In this document: in pieces, positions 1 to 6,730 of the stretch
How the letters are laid out: each line of letters starts with the position of its first letter
Numbering within the stretch: the stretch's first letter is position 1
NCBI GenBank assembly: GCA_015520145.1
Contig: WAQR01000167.1
Location: forward strand, 1-9,749
DNA from: Candidatus Hydrothermarchaeota archaeon
GTDB lineage: Archaea > Hydrothermarchaeota > Hydrothermarchaeia > Hydrothermarchaeales > WAQR01
Length of the DNA: 9,749 bases
Reading direction: 5' to 3'
Program-made: the position numbers and the translations under genes
Notes under the pieces: model-generated
The model's database searches: none
Seen by the model: the letters and a program-made list of their open reading frames with translations, nothing else
Told to the model about the DNA's origin: nothing

Positions 1-24
1 ACACAACCCCAGAGTTCCCAAAAG

Positions 25-34
25 TTTTATATAT
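25..34 (+). promoter_or_regulatory. Probable TATA box/BRE for the DUF169 gene
   Basis: TTTTATATAT is preceded by the purine-rich CCAAAAG, a typical archaeal BRE-TATA arrangement. Transcription would start near position 55 and give a leader of about 55-60 bases before the ATG at 113. This rests on sequence pattern only. Confidence 0.5.
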
Positions 35-112
35 TATATCAACGAGTTATTAGCGGTATTTAGAACCCCAATAAATACAGGTAATACAACAAAAACAACT
101 GGAGTGATTTTT

Positions 113-724
113 ATGGACGATACGATAAAGAAACATTTGGGATTGAAACACGGTTTGGTTGGTGTGAAGATATTTAAAAACGGCGATGCTGCTGGAGAAG
201 GTAGGAGACCTAACAAGAAAATGCGGTTCTGTCAGATGGTATGGAACGTGTCGGAAGGAAAAGGTCCTTTAATGTTTGGTATCGATGACCTTGATTGCCC
301 TGATGCGATGGTCTCACTCGGTTTTCAAGAGCCAACTTTCATAAAAGTTGAAACTCGAATAGACCCTGCTGATACCAAACTTATAGAGGTTGCTCCGGCA
401 AAAGATATGGAGAACCCAGATGTTGTGCTTGCAATTCTAAATCCAAGACAGTTAATGGATCTAGCCATGCTCCTGGGCGGTATCGAAGCAAAATTCGAGG
501 GAAACAGGGCAGTCTGCGGAGAGGCAACCGCCGTCCCCTATATGAACAAGAAACCCAACATCTCACCTCTTTGTGGAGGATCAAGAAAGTTTGCAAAATA
601 CACTGAGTGTGAACTGATCTTCGGTGCTCCGCCAGAGACCATGGAAAAGCTTGAGGAGAAGATCAAAGCACTCCCAGTCAAAGATAAAGTTGCATCATCT
701 GTAAAAAGATTCTTTGGGCGATGA
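113..724 (+). CDS. DUF169 family protein
   Basis: This 203-residue cytoplasmic protein has no signal peptide or membrane segment. It matches the DUF169 (COG2043) pattern from memory: an RFCQMV segment near residues 38-43, a CPDAMVSLGF segment at 62-71, and a late block from C135 (CGEATAVPY) to C154 (PLCGGSR). It contains five cysteines (C40, C62, C135, C154, C166), several of them in the conserved blocks, which would suit a redox or metal role, but the family has no established biochemical function. I chose ATG 113 over the upstream in-frame GTG 104, because GGAGTGAT (101-108), which contains that GTG, is a good ribosome binding site for ATG 113. Transcription appears monocistronic, with its own TATA box and a hairpin over the stop codon. 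The family assignment is fairly confident; the function is unknown. Confidence 0.85.
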   Translation: MDDTIKKHLGLKHGLVGVKIFKNGDAAGEGRRPNKKMRFCQMVWNVSEGKGPLMFGIDDLDCPDAMVSLGFQEPTFIKVETRIDPADTKLIEVAPAKDMENPDVVLAILNPRQLMDLAMLLGGIEAKFEGNRAVCGEATAVPYMNKKPNISPLCGGSRKFAKYTECELIFGAPPETMEKLEEKIKALPVKDKVASSVKRFFGR

Positions 725-736
725 GGAACATCGCCC
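716..736 (+). terminator. Hairpin over the stop codon, possible terminator
   Basis: GGGCGATG (716-723) pairs perfectly with CATCGCCC (729-736) around the 5-base loop AGGAA. The TGA stop of the DUF169 gene (722-724) lies within the 5' arm and loop. The hairpin is followed by ATTTC, only a weak T stretch, so it may be an mRNA 3'-end stabiliser or a stop-codon structure rather than a classical terminator. Confidence 0.4.
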
Positions 737-911
737 ATTTCAGGGGGAGAGGAGGTGTATAAGAATATTCAGATAAACGGTATAGTAAGTAATGGTTGTG
801 GTTTTTTCCTGCACAATGGCTACATTTATATATGAAGATGGACAATATTATATAATAATAATTCAATAAACTTCTTCAGAGTGCGTGGGGGATATAACTA
901 CTGCTCTACTG

Positions 912-919
912 CTTATAAT
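912..919 (+). promoter_or_regulatory. Candidate TATA box for the CBS gene
   Basis: The element CTTATAAT would place the transcription start near 940, about 30 bases before the ATG at 970. Other TATA-like elements in the same gap are TTTATATATG at 825-834 and TATATAATAA near 849-858, so the true promoter cannot be fixed. Nothing else convincing is seen between 737 and 969. Confidence 0.35.
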
Positions 920-969
920 CGATAGTTTTAAATCCTGTGTGCGATAAAAGATTATTCAAGGAAACAGAC

Positions 970-1386
970 ATGTCGCTGGATAGTATTGATATTCTGGATA
1001 CAAAGGTCAAAGAATTGATGACCAAATACGTATTGATGGTCGAACCTGAGTTAAGGGTCATTGATGCCATGAACAAGATGATGGAGCATAACTTCAGGTG
1101 TATAATCATCGCACAAATGCACCCTTACAAAGAACTTGGTCTTGTAACCCGTTTTGACATAATGGAGAAGGTCATTGGGAAGGGCTTAAATCCAGTAAAA
1201 GTAAGGGTTGCAGACATCATCGGAAAGCCCATCATATATATTGAATCAGAAGAGACTGTTAAGAAAGCTGCAAGACTTATGGGAGAAAACGGGATATGCA
1301 ACCTTCCAGTGAAAGAAGAGGGGAGGGTAGTTGGAATTATCAGCAGCTCGGATATCTTTAGAGAATACCGGAAAAATACAACATAA
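970..1386 (+). CDS. Two-CBS-domain protein
   Basis: The 138-residue cytoplasmic protein consists almost entirely of a Bateman pair: CBS1 at about residues 12-70 and CBS2 at about 77-133. Each ends in the typical G-[LI]-[VI]-[TS]-x-x-D-I signature (GLVTRFDI at 57-64, GIISSSDIF at 122-130), whose Ser/Thr and Asp usually contact the ribose of a bound adenine nucleotide. Such stand-alone proteins generally sense AMP/ATP or S-adenosylmethionine and regulate a partner, which is not identifiable here. I chose ATG 970 because AAGGA (958-962) sits 7 bases upstream. The in-frame GTG at 937 has no ribosome binding site and overlaps the likely transcription start. The gene lies 34 bases before the protease gene on the same strand and may be co-transcribed with it, but no functional tie is evident. 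Confidence 0.88.
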   Translation: MSLDSIDILDTKVKELMTKYVLMVEPELRVIDAMNKMMEHNFRCIIIAQMHPYKELGLVTRFDIMEKVIGKGLNPVKVRVADIIGKPIIYIESEETVKKAARLMGENGICNLPVKEEGRVVGIISSSDIFREYRKNTT

Positions 1387-1406
1387 TTGAATACAATTAC
1401 CTAAAC

Positions 1407-1414
1407 GGGGAGGT
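1407..1414 (+). promoter_or_regulatory. Strong ribosome binding site fixing a TTG start
   Basis: GGGGAGGT ends 6 bases before TTG 1421. The ATG at 1425 is out of frame, and the next in-frame ATG is at residue 30, after the signal peptide. The site therefore fixes the TTG as the start. Confidence 0.75.
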
Positions 1415-1420
1415 CAAAAA

Positions 1421-4000
1421 TTGCATGCAAGCAGAACGCTGGCTACAGCATTCGCTCTATTTATTTTCTTTATTATATTCATCGAACCCATATATGCAGA
1501 TGGCAGCATGGATTTGAAAGGTGGTCAAACTATTTTTGATCCGATAGACCGGGAGATTGGTGGTGAAGAGGACATATTAGAGATCCACGCAGTAATTGAC
1601 AACAAAACCCTGTTTATAACAGCTAGAACCAGGAACCCGCCTGACCTGGAGGGAGATGTAAATTACTACTTCAACCTCGATACCGACTGGGATATGAAAA
1701 GAGATTACCAGATAACAATCGAAGGCCCAACTCTCAGACTTTGTTCAAATATAAGTTGTTATAATCTCCATGGTAAGACACTATCATCTGGAGAGGTATT
1801 AAAACTCAGTATCCCACTGGAACTAATTGGTAACTCAAAAGATATTGGGATATCTGCATTTACATATTCTAACGGGTCGTTGAAAAATCTTCCAACAGCC
1901 TACAGAGAGGTTGGATGGGAGACTCCATCACTGTTTTTTAATATAGACGGGAATCCTGAAGACTGGACAGATTTTAGCCCGATTTCAATTGGGAAATCAC
2001 GCACCAGGGAAAAAGAGGGTGTCTTTGAAGCATACGCGACACGATATAATGGCACATTATACGTGATGATAGATCCCATCGCAGACCTCAACCTTTCAAT
2101 GTTAAATTACGTGATATACATCGATTATAACCAGGATGCAAAAGAAGACTATTCTGTATTCTTTGATAAATACAAATCAGGTGCATGTATTAAAGACTGT
2201 ACCTATTACTATGGATGGGAGAGCGCGTTTCAGGATGTGGTAGAATTTAAAACCGAGCTGCCTGGAATCGGACAGCGTGATGACAAATCCAGTGAACCTG
2301 AGAAAATAGGCATCTCTAAAATAGGTATCTCTCTAGGGATATTTGACAAAGATAACAGACCTATCTCGATAACACCATTTAAAATGGTAGAACCCCTAAA
2401 TATCTCGCTCAAAATGGATTCCTTTGATGCTGAAGAGCTAAATAAGGTAAATGCAATCTACAACATCTCCATCTCCAAAAAAGACCCGGGTCTGGCGCAT
2501 GTTACTCTAAAACTTGATAACGTATACGGAGGCATTACCAGGGTCTCCATAGACTTCAAAAACATGTATTTCTGGCAGCGTTTTATCAATTTCTCTTCCT
2601 CATCAAACCTTGAAGAAACAAAAACCGGTTTCATCTCAAATATCACAGGGAACGAATACACCCTGGACTATTATGTCCGTTTGAATATCCCAATCGAATA
2701 TAAAAAAGATATGAGGAGCTATTCTACAAAAAACTGGGCGGTCACAGATACAACCTCTCTCTTCCCATCTCTATCTTTTGCAAAGTATCCTCATGCAAAC
2801 TTTAGATTTATCCTGTACTTTGACATACCACCCACGTGGAAAGTCGTATCAGAGATGGAAAAGATCGGAGAGCGTGAATACAGGAGTTATTACAGCGGGA
2901 TTGTGAAACCAGAGGGTATTATCGGGATGGGGGATTTTGAGATATTCGAGAAGGAGGGTTATGGGAAAAGATTTGTTCTTGCCAGATACGGCAAGTCACC
3001 GGCAGACCCTGAAGATGTCCTGGAAATGTTTATAAAACTTACACCAACCCTCTCAGAGATGACCGATTCTGATGTAGGTGAAAAGATAGTCATCATCAAC
3101 GCACCAAAGCCGATGTATGTCGGGTTCGCAAAATCTGATTCGATATTTGTAAATGTCGAAGACCCCGTCCTGGGAGACGGCTCCAGGTCAGTTTACGCCC
3201 ATGAATATGTGCACCTTTTTCAGAAATGGTATGGAACGTATGGAATCGACAAAAAAAATGGAAATGCTGAGTGGATAAAAGAAGGGATTGCAGAATATTA
3301 TTCTTCAAAGGCATTGCTGGATGCGGGCTATATAACCGAGGACGAGCATACAGAATTTTTAAAGGACTATTATTATAAATCAGAGAAATTTAGAAGCGAA
3401 AGTCTAAGCAATACCACAAGAGAAAACGATATGCCGATATATGTTAAAGGTACAGTAATCATCTGGAAGCTGGACAACCTGATTTACGAGATAACCGGTG
3501 GAAAGAAAGATTTCTCAGACGTCTTGAAGAAGACAAATAGGGACTTTAATAAGAAGAAATTGAATAACCAGGAATTTGAACAGATAATCGAGGAGGTCTC
3601 TGGTACGGATTTCCAGGAATTTTTTCAAAAATATGTTTACGGAGGCGAGCTCCCTCCAGCAGAACTGATATTATCCAGATCACATGGTACAGGCGGCAGG
3701 ATAAGGAGTTTCGATATCCTGCCAGTACAGGACGTGGAATCATTGGTCGTGCTCTCAAACGGAGAGCCGATAAGCAGGAGCTCTGTTAGAATAAAAGACA
3801 AGACTCTTATTACCGATTCTAGAGGACGTATCCATATTGAAGATATTGATACAGGGCCTGCTGTCCTTGAAGTTGAAAAACCTGGTTTTTTTACTTCACA
3901 GTTCTATGTATTGCTGGTACCAAGAGAAACCCTTCCCCTGGTCTTCTTTCTCTCTCTGATAGGGATCTCCTGCATATCCTATTTTATAAAAAAACACTAA
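1421..4000 (+). CDS. Exported, membrane-anchored M1-like (peptidase MA) zinc metalloprotease
   Basis: This 859-residue protein begins with a signal peptide (about residues 2-26, ending in IYA before D27). Residues about 30-310 resemble two DOMON/CBM9-like beta-sandwich modules, the second opening with NIDGNPEDW near residue 172. The catalytic domain carries HEYVH at 594-598 and WIKEGIAEYY at 618-627. By analogy with M1 (HEXXH...WLNEGFA), H594, H598 and E621 should bind zinc and E595 act as catalytic base. The HEXXH-to-Glu spacer is 22 residues instead of the 18 usual in M1, so the broader gluzincin/peptidase-MA-like group fits best. After the helical domain come a carboxypeptidase-regulatory-like beta domain (about 760-835) and a C-terminal membrane helix (about 838-856) followed by KKH. 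This implies a protease outside the cell, held to the membrane. Several N-x-S/T sites make it a plausible target of the N-glycosylation enzymes encoded downstream. The substrate is unknown. Confidence 0.82.
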   Translation: MHASRTLATAFALFIFFIIFIEPIYADGSMDLKGGQTIFDPIDREIGGEEDILEIHAVIDNKTLFITARTRNPPDLEGDVNYYFNLDTDWDMKRDYQITIEGPTLRLCSNISCYNLHGKTLSSGEVLKLSIPLELIGNSKDIGISAFTYSNGSLKNLPTAYREVGWETPSLFFNIDGNPEDWTDFSPISIGKSRTREKEGVFEAYATRYNGTLYVMIDPIADLNLSMLNYVIYIDYNQDAKEDYSVFFDKYKSGACIKDCTYYYGWESAFQDVVEFKTELPGIGQRDDKSSEPEKIGISKIGISLGIFDKDNRPISITPFKMVEPLNISLKMDSFDAEELNKVNAIYNISISKKDPGLAHVTLKLDNVYGGITRVSIDFKNMYFWQRFINFSSSSNLEETKTGFISNITGNEYTLDYYVRLNIPIEYKKDMRSYSTKNWAVTDTTSLFPSLSFAKYPHANFRFILYFDIPPTWKVVSEMEKIGEREYRSYYSGIVKPEGIIGMGDFEIFEKEGYGKRFVLARYGKSPADPEDVLEMFIKLTPTLSEMTDSDVGEKIVIINAPKPMYVGFAKSDSIFVNVEDPVLGDGSRSVYAHEYVHLFQKWYGTYGIDKKNGNAEWIKEGIAEYYSSKALLDAGYITEDEHTEFLKDYYYKSEKFRSESLSNTTRENDMPIYVKGTVIIWKLDNLIYEITGGKKDFSDVLKKTNRDFNKKKLNNQEFEQIIEEVSGTDFQEFFQKYVYGGELPPAELILSRSHGTGGRIRSFDILPVQDVESLVVLSNGEPISRSSVRIKDKTLITDSRGRIHIEDIDTGPAVLEVEKPGFFTSQFYVLLVPRETLPLVFFLSLIGISCISYFIKKH

Positions 4001-4680
4001 ACCACGCCCATCTCCACAAGAAACGCCCTCGCTGCACCGTTTACGTCTTTTGCGCAGGTAATCGCCCTCCCAACAACCAGGATATCTGCACCTGAGGCCA
4101 TGGCCTCTTTTACCTTTGGGACCTTGATCCCACCTGCCACCGCAACCAGGGCATTACCGCCGCACGCCTCCTTGATATCCGGGATATTTCCCCACTGGTG
4201 ACCTGTATCAGTCAGTTCCAGGTCGATTGCCCGGTGGATCTCGACTATATCAGGCTTTACGTGCAGCTGATTTAGAACATCCTCAGGCTCGTGGAGATTG
4301 ATGGTGTCCAGCAGGGCAAGTGCACCTGCCCTATGGCACTCTTCGATGAACTCCTCCTGGGTCTTGAGGGGCGCAAGACCTGAGAAGGCAATCACATCTG
4401 CTGTCGCCTCACCTGCCATCCTGGCCTCACGTTTTCCAGAGCTTAAGGTCTTCATATCAGCCAGGACAACTGACTCCGGCTTGATCTGGTGGATTTTCCT
4501 TACAACCTCCACCCCGTACCTCTTGATTAATGGAGTACCTGCCTCGATGACCACGGCATCATGGTCAGGCAGGCCTCTGATGACCCCTTCGACCCTCCTC
4601 CAGTCAGGGATGTCGAAGGCCACCTCCAGATAGGGAGGGTTTTTTAGCATGTCGTTTCTGGCTTTTTTGGTTTCTGTCAT
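3997..4680 (-). CDS. Stand-alone 3-hexulose-6-phosphate synthase paralog, with the last Asp of DxKxxD replaced by Ser
   Basis: This 227-residue TIM barrel belongs to the OMP decarboxylase superfamily. Hps interconverts ribulose 5-phosphate plus formaldehyde and D-arabino-3-hexulose 6-phosphate. The expected active-site residues are visible: D23 after strand 1, metal-ligand E46 (IEAGTP), D75 and K77 (DMK), H149 (IHRAID), the phosphate-loop glycines G183-G184 (AGGI) and R205 (GRAIT). The exception is residue 80, Ser (AGC), where DxKxxD has its final Asp; going from the GAT used in the fused paralog needs three base changes, so one read error does not explain it. In related enzymes this Asp acts in the neighbouring subunit. 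ATG 4680 has GAGGAGA (4689-4695) 8 bases upstream. The gene follows Fae-Hps by 24 bases, so co-transcription is likely. Its TAG overlaps the stop of the convergent protease gene. The family is certain; activity on its own is doubtful. Confidence 0.9.
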   Translation of the reverse strand: MTETKKARNDMLKNPPYLEVAFDIPDWRRVEGVIRGLPDHDAVVIEAGTPLIKRYGVEVVRKIHQIKPESVVLADMKTLSSGKREARMAGEATADVIAFSGLAPLKTQEEFIEECHRAGALALLDTINLHEPEDVLNQLHVKPDIVEIHRAIDLELTDTGHQWGNIPDIKEACGGNALVAVAGGIKVPKVKEAMASGADILVVGRAITCAKDVNGAARAFLVEMGVV

Positions 4681-4688
4681 TATTTTCT

Positions 4689-4696
4689 TCTCCTCT
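4689..4696 (-). promoter_or_regulatory. Ribosome binding site of the stand-alone Hps gene
   Basis: On the minus strand AGAGGAGA lies 8 bases before the ATG at 4680. It supports this start over the in-frame Met 11 and suggests the gene is translated independently of the upstream Fae-Hps gene. Confidence 0.65.
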
Positions 4697-4704
4697 AAAA
4701 CGTT

Positions 4705-5877
4705 CTAGAAGTCCGTCATAATCCTGAACTGGTCGACCTCGTAGATTCCCATTTCCTGGAGGTATGCCCTGGCAGCTCCGTTTATGTCTTTTGAGCAGGT
4801 GATGGTCGTTCCAATTACAATGATGTCTGCACCTGCGCTGATGGCCTCTCTAACCTCTGACATATCAAATTCGCCTGCCAGGGCGATGAGGGTATTGCTG
4901 CCGCAGGTCTCTTTGATATCCTGGACATGCCTCTGGTCGACAGTCCCCCTTAGTTCGACGATATCCGGTTTTTCGTTCAGCTGCCTGATTACTTTCACAG
5001 GATCAGGCAGATTGATGGTGTCCATGTAGGCCATTGCCCCAACCTTGTGAGCCTCCTCGATGAACCTCTCCTGGGTCTTGAGGGGCGCAAGTCCAGAGAA
5101 GGCTATCACGTCTGCTGTGGCATCTCCTGCCATCCTGGCCTCGAGGTTCCCTGTATCCAGGGTTTTCATGTCGGCGATGACAATGGATTCTGGCCTTATT
5201 TTGTGGATTTTCTGACAGACTTCCACCCCGTATCTTTTAATCAGTGGCGCACCTGCCTTGATCACTATCCCGTCCTTTCTTGGAAGGTCTTTTAGAACTC
5301 CCTCAACCCTTCGCCAGTCATCAAATTCCAGCTCAACCGCGAGGTAGGGTGGCATGGCCAGGTTGTTAATCCGAAATCCTATCATGTCATGCATGGACTT
5401 GTCTTTTTCCTCCATCACGGTATCAATACCAGGGAAACCTTCCATTGCCCTTTTTATTGCAAGTTTTGTGGCAGCATAGTTGTAGCGGTAAACCCTCTGG
5501 TAGTCTTTTCCCCTGGGATGGACGAATACAGATACAATGATCACAAGGTCTTCTACCATATCCTTTGATATTACACCCTTCTCCACAGAATCGGCAACGG
5601 CCTTGGCCACAGCGCTCTGGGCTGGCCCGAAAATCAATTCTGCATTCTCGAGGTTTCTTATTGTAACTTTAGGTACGATGAGTGTAGCGGGTTTTACAGG
5701 GAGGTTTGGCCTTACCACTGCAAGGATTGGTGTATGGCCCATTCTGGGCTGGGCAAAGGAACTTGCAAAAGATTGGCCAAGCGGCCCGTTTTTGTGCCCT
5801 ATCATCAGGTCGATGTGGGCTATCTCGGGCATCTCGCCTACTAGGGCCTCACCTATCTGAAAACTCTTCTCAATCAT
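4705..5877 (-). CDS. fae-hps: Fused formaldehyde-activating enzyme / Hps protein with a degenerate Hps domain
   Basis: The 390-residue protein has a Fae domain at about residues 1-165 and an Hps barrel at about 175-380. Fae condenses formaldehyde with tetrahydromethanopterin to methylene-H4MPT. Its hallmarks are intact: GEALVG at 9-14, catalytic-type H21 in AHIDL, NLPVKPATL at 58-66, FGPAQ at 83-87, and YNYAATKLAIKRA at 132-144. The Hps half keeps DMKTLD (D236, K238, D241). Against the adjacent free-standing paralog, however, D23 is E184, metal-ligand E46 is K207, H149 is R310, G184 of the phosphate loop is E336 and R205 is T357, and nine residues are missing between D314 and D320. This half is therefore probably inactive alone and may act as a partner subunit or scaffold. 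A 12-residue C-terminal tail is extra. ATG 5877 lies inside the end of the upstream 101-residue ORF (8-base overlap), suggesting translational coupling. Fae function is confident; Hps function is not. Confidence 0.92.
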   Translation of the reverse strand: MIEKSFQIGEALVGEMPEIAHIDLMIGHKNGPLGQSFASSFAQPRMGHTPILAVVRPNLPVKPATLIVPKVTIRNLENAELIFGPAQSAVAKAVADSVEKGVISKDMVEDLVIIVSVFVHPRGKDYQRVYRYNYAATKLAIKRAMEGFPGIDTVMEEKDKSMHDMIGFRINNLAMPPYLAVELEFDDWRRVEGVLKDLPRKDGIVIKAGAPLIKRYGVEVCQKIHKIRPESIVIADMKTLDTGNLEARMAGDATADVIAFSGLAPLKTQERFIEEAHKVGAMAYMDTINLPDPVKVIRQLNEKPDIVELRGTVDQRHVQDIKETCGSNTLIALAGEFDMSEVREAISAGADIIVIGTTITCSKDINGAARAYLQEMGIYEVDQFRIMTDF

Positions 5878-6175
5878 AGTGTTCCACTCTGTACTCGTAG
5901 CCCTTGTTAATCGCGAAATCTTTCAGTTCACTGTTTTCATGCCATATGGTTATATGAATCCAGCCGGACCTGTCGTCAAGACCCATAATCTCCCTGCAGA
6001 AGGTTGGGAAATCCGGGGGTATGGTGGTATTTTTCCTGATAAGATAATCCAGGTAATCTTTAAGGAACGTTATCCTTCCTTCAATGCCTTTATCTTTTAG
6101 TTTTACTTTTAGTTTTTTATGGAACACACTTTCCTGCTCATAAATCTTATTGCTTCTATCATCCAAATCAATCAC
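5870..6175 (-). CDS. Hypothetical protein, first gene of the Fae-Hps operon
   Basis: I do not recognise this 101-residue protein. It is highly charged, with a lysine-rich stretch at about residues 19-29 (HKKLKVKLKDK), a single cysteine (C60), no membrane segment and no signal peptide. LDDRS occurs twice, at 4-8 and 66-70. The start is taken as GTG 6175, about 22 bases after the expected transcription start. There is no good ribosome binding site, and a TTG at 6166 is an alternative. Evidence that it is a real gene: it lies directly behind a good TATA/BRE element, stays open for its full length, and its stop overlaps the Fae-Hps start by 8 bases. By context it could act with or regulate Fae-Hps, but that is inference from position only. 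Confidence 0.65.
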   Translation of the reverse strand: MIDLDDRSNKIYEQESVFHKKLKVKLKDKGIEGRITFLKDYLDYLIRKNTTIPPDFPTFCREIMGLDDRSGWIHITIWHENSELKDFAINKGYEYRVEHYD

Positions 6176-6219
6176 CGAATTTACTGGTTTATTATTCCAC
6201 GTCCACCTTGTATCAGGAA

Positions 6220-6227
6220 TTTATAAA
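6220..6227 (-). promoter_or_regulatory. TATA box/BRE for the hypothetical-fae-hps-hps operon
   Basis: Read on the minus strand, ACCAAAAGG is followed by TTTATAAA. The TATA box itself is a perfect palindrome; the purine-rich BRE at 6228-6236 sets the direction leftward. Transcription should start near 6197, about 22 bases ahead of the GTG at 6175. Confidence 0.6.
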
Positions 6228-6270
6228 CCTTTTGGTTATAACAGTATCTCCGAATGAAATCTTGTAATTC

Positions 6271-6480
6271 CTACAATCTCTTTGAACCCTCCAGCACCGC
6301 ATCCACAACGATCTCGATAATTAGCATCATGTGAATTGTCCACAATTGTCCACTAAATGCAGCTTTATCAAGAAAGTTCTGTGTTCCGTTTCTCAAGCTC
6401 CATCATCATCCAGGGCAAAGGTGTCAATCAAGGAGGCTGCCTGCCCAATATCGACAACCTTCTTTGAAGGATAAAAATGA
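6271..6480 (-). pseudogene. Possible frame-broken gene remnant
   Basis: On the minus strand two protein-like stretches lie in different frames. One, ending at a TGA near 6391, reads KKVVDIGQAASLIDTF followed by ALDDDGA. The other (6271-6402, ending in TAG) contains FLDKAAFSGQLWTIHMM and IIEIVVDAVLEGSKRL. Neither has a convincing start or ribosome binding site, though a TTG exists at 6396. The pieces could be a decayed gene broken by a frameshift and stops, a 41-residue small gene, or chance. The family is not recognised. Confidence 0.22.
6334..6353. repeat. Perfect 10-bp tandem duplication
   Basis: AATTGTCCAC occurs twice back to back (6334-6343 and 6344-6353). It lies upstream of the leftward operon promoter and within the possible gene remnant. 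It could be a short replication slippage or a paired operator; there is no other copy close by. Confidence 0.6.
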
Positions 6481-6520
6481 GAAGAGAAGGAGAGAGAAGG
6501 GGAGAGGGGGGGAGGGAGAA
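6479..6520 (+). repeat. 42-base uninterrupted purine tract with G-quadruplex potential
   Basis: Every base from 6479 to 6520 is A or G. The 3' half holds GGGG (6499-6502), a run of seven G (6506-6512) and GGG (6514-6516), which fits the four-run G-quadruplex pattern if the seven-G run serves as two. It is followed by a small hairpin, CCCAC (6524-6528) with GTGGG (6534-6538). Confidence 0.7.
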
Positions 6521-6665
6521 CGGCCCACCTACCGTGGGGGATTAGATATCTCCCGAGTACCTCTCAGTATTAAAATACGCAAAGTAGATTAATTTATTTA
6601 AGGTTTACATGAATGATTTTTTTTGGTGCGGATTTGAGAATCGATACATCGAAATAGGGAGGTGG

Positions 6666-6730
6666 GCCATGGGCGCAATAAAAAAAATAGTTAGTGCGTG
6701 GATGTGGAAATGGTGGAGTATGCCCATGGC
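6666..6730. repeat. 9-bp perfect inverted repeat around a tiny ORF
   Basis: GCCATGGGC (6666-6674) and GCCCATGGC (6722-6730) are exact reverse complements, 47 bases apart. The left arm includes the ATG (6669-6671) of the small ORF, so pairing in RNA could hide its start codon. Confidence 0.5.

Noticed and set aside
755..835. GTG-started 26-codon ORF behind GGGGGAGAGGAG
   Set aside because: The purine-rich stretch abuts the GTG, leaving no proper spacing, the peptide resembles nothing known, and the next promoter elements overlap it. It is more likely a non-coding gap.
885..960. Possible tRNA-like stretch before the CBS gene
   Set aside because: There is no GGTTCGA-type T-loop and no foldable acceptor stem. 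I found no tRNA or rRNA gene in the window.
6334..6353. TTGTCCACA resembling a DnaA box, suggesting an origin
   Set aside because: Archaea use Orc1/Cdc6 rather than DnaA. No origin recognition boxes, AT-rich unwinding element or orc1 gene are seen nearby.
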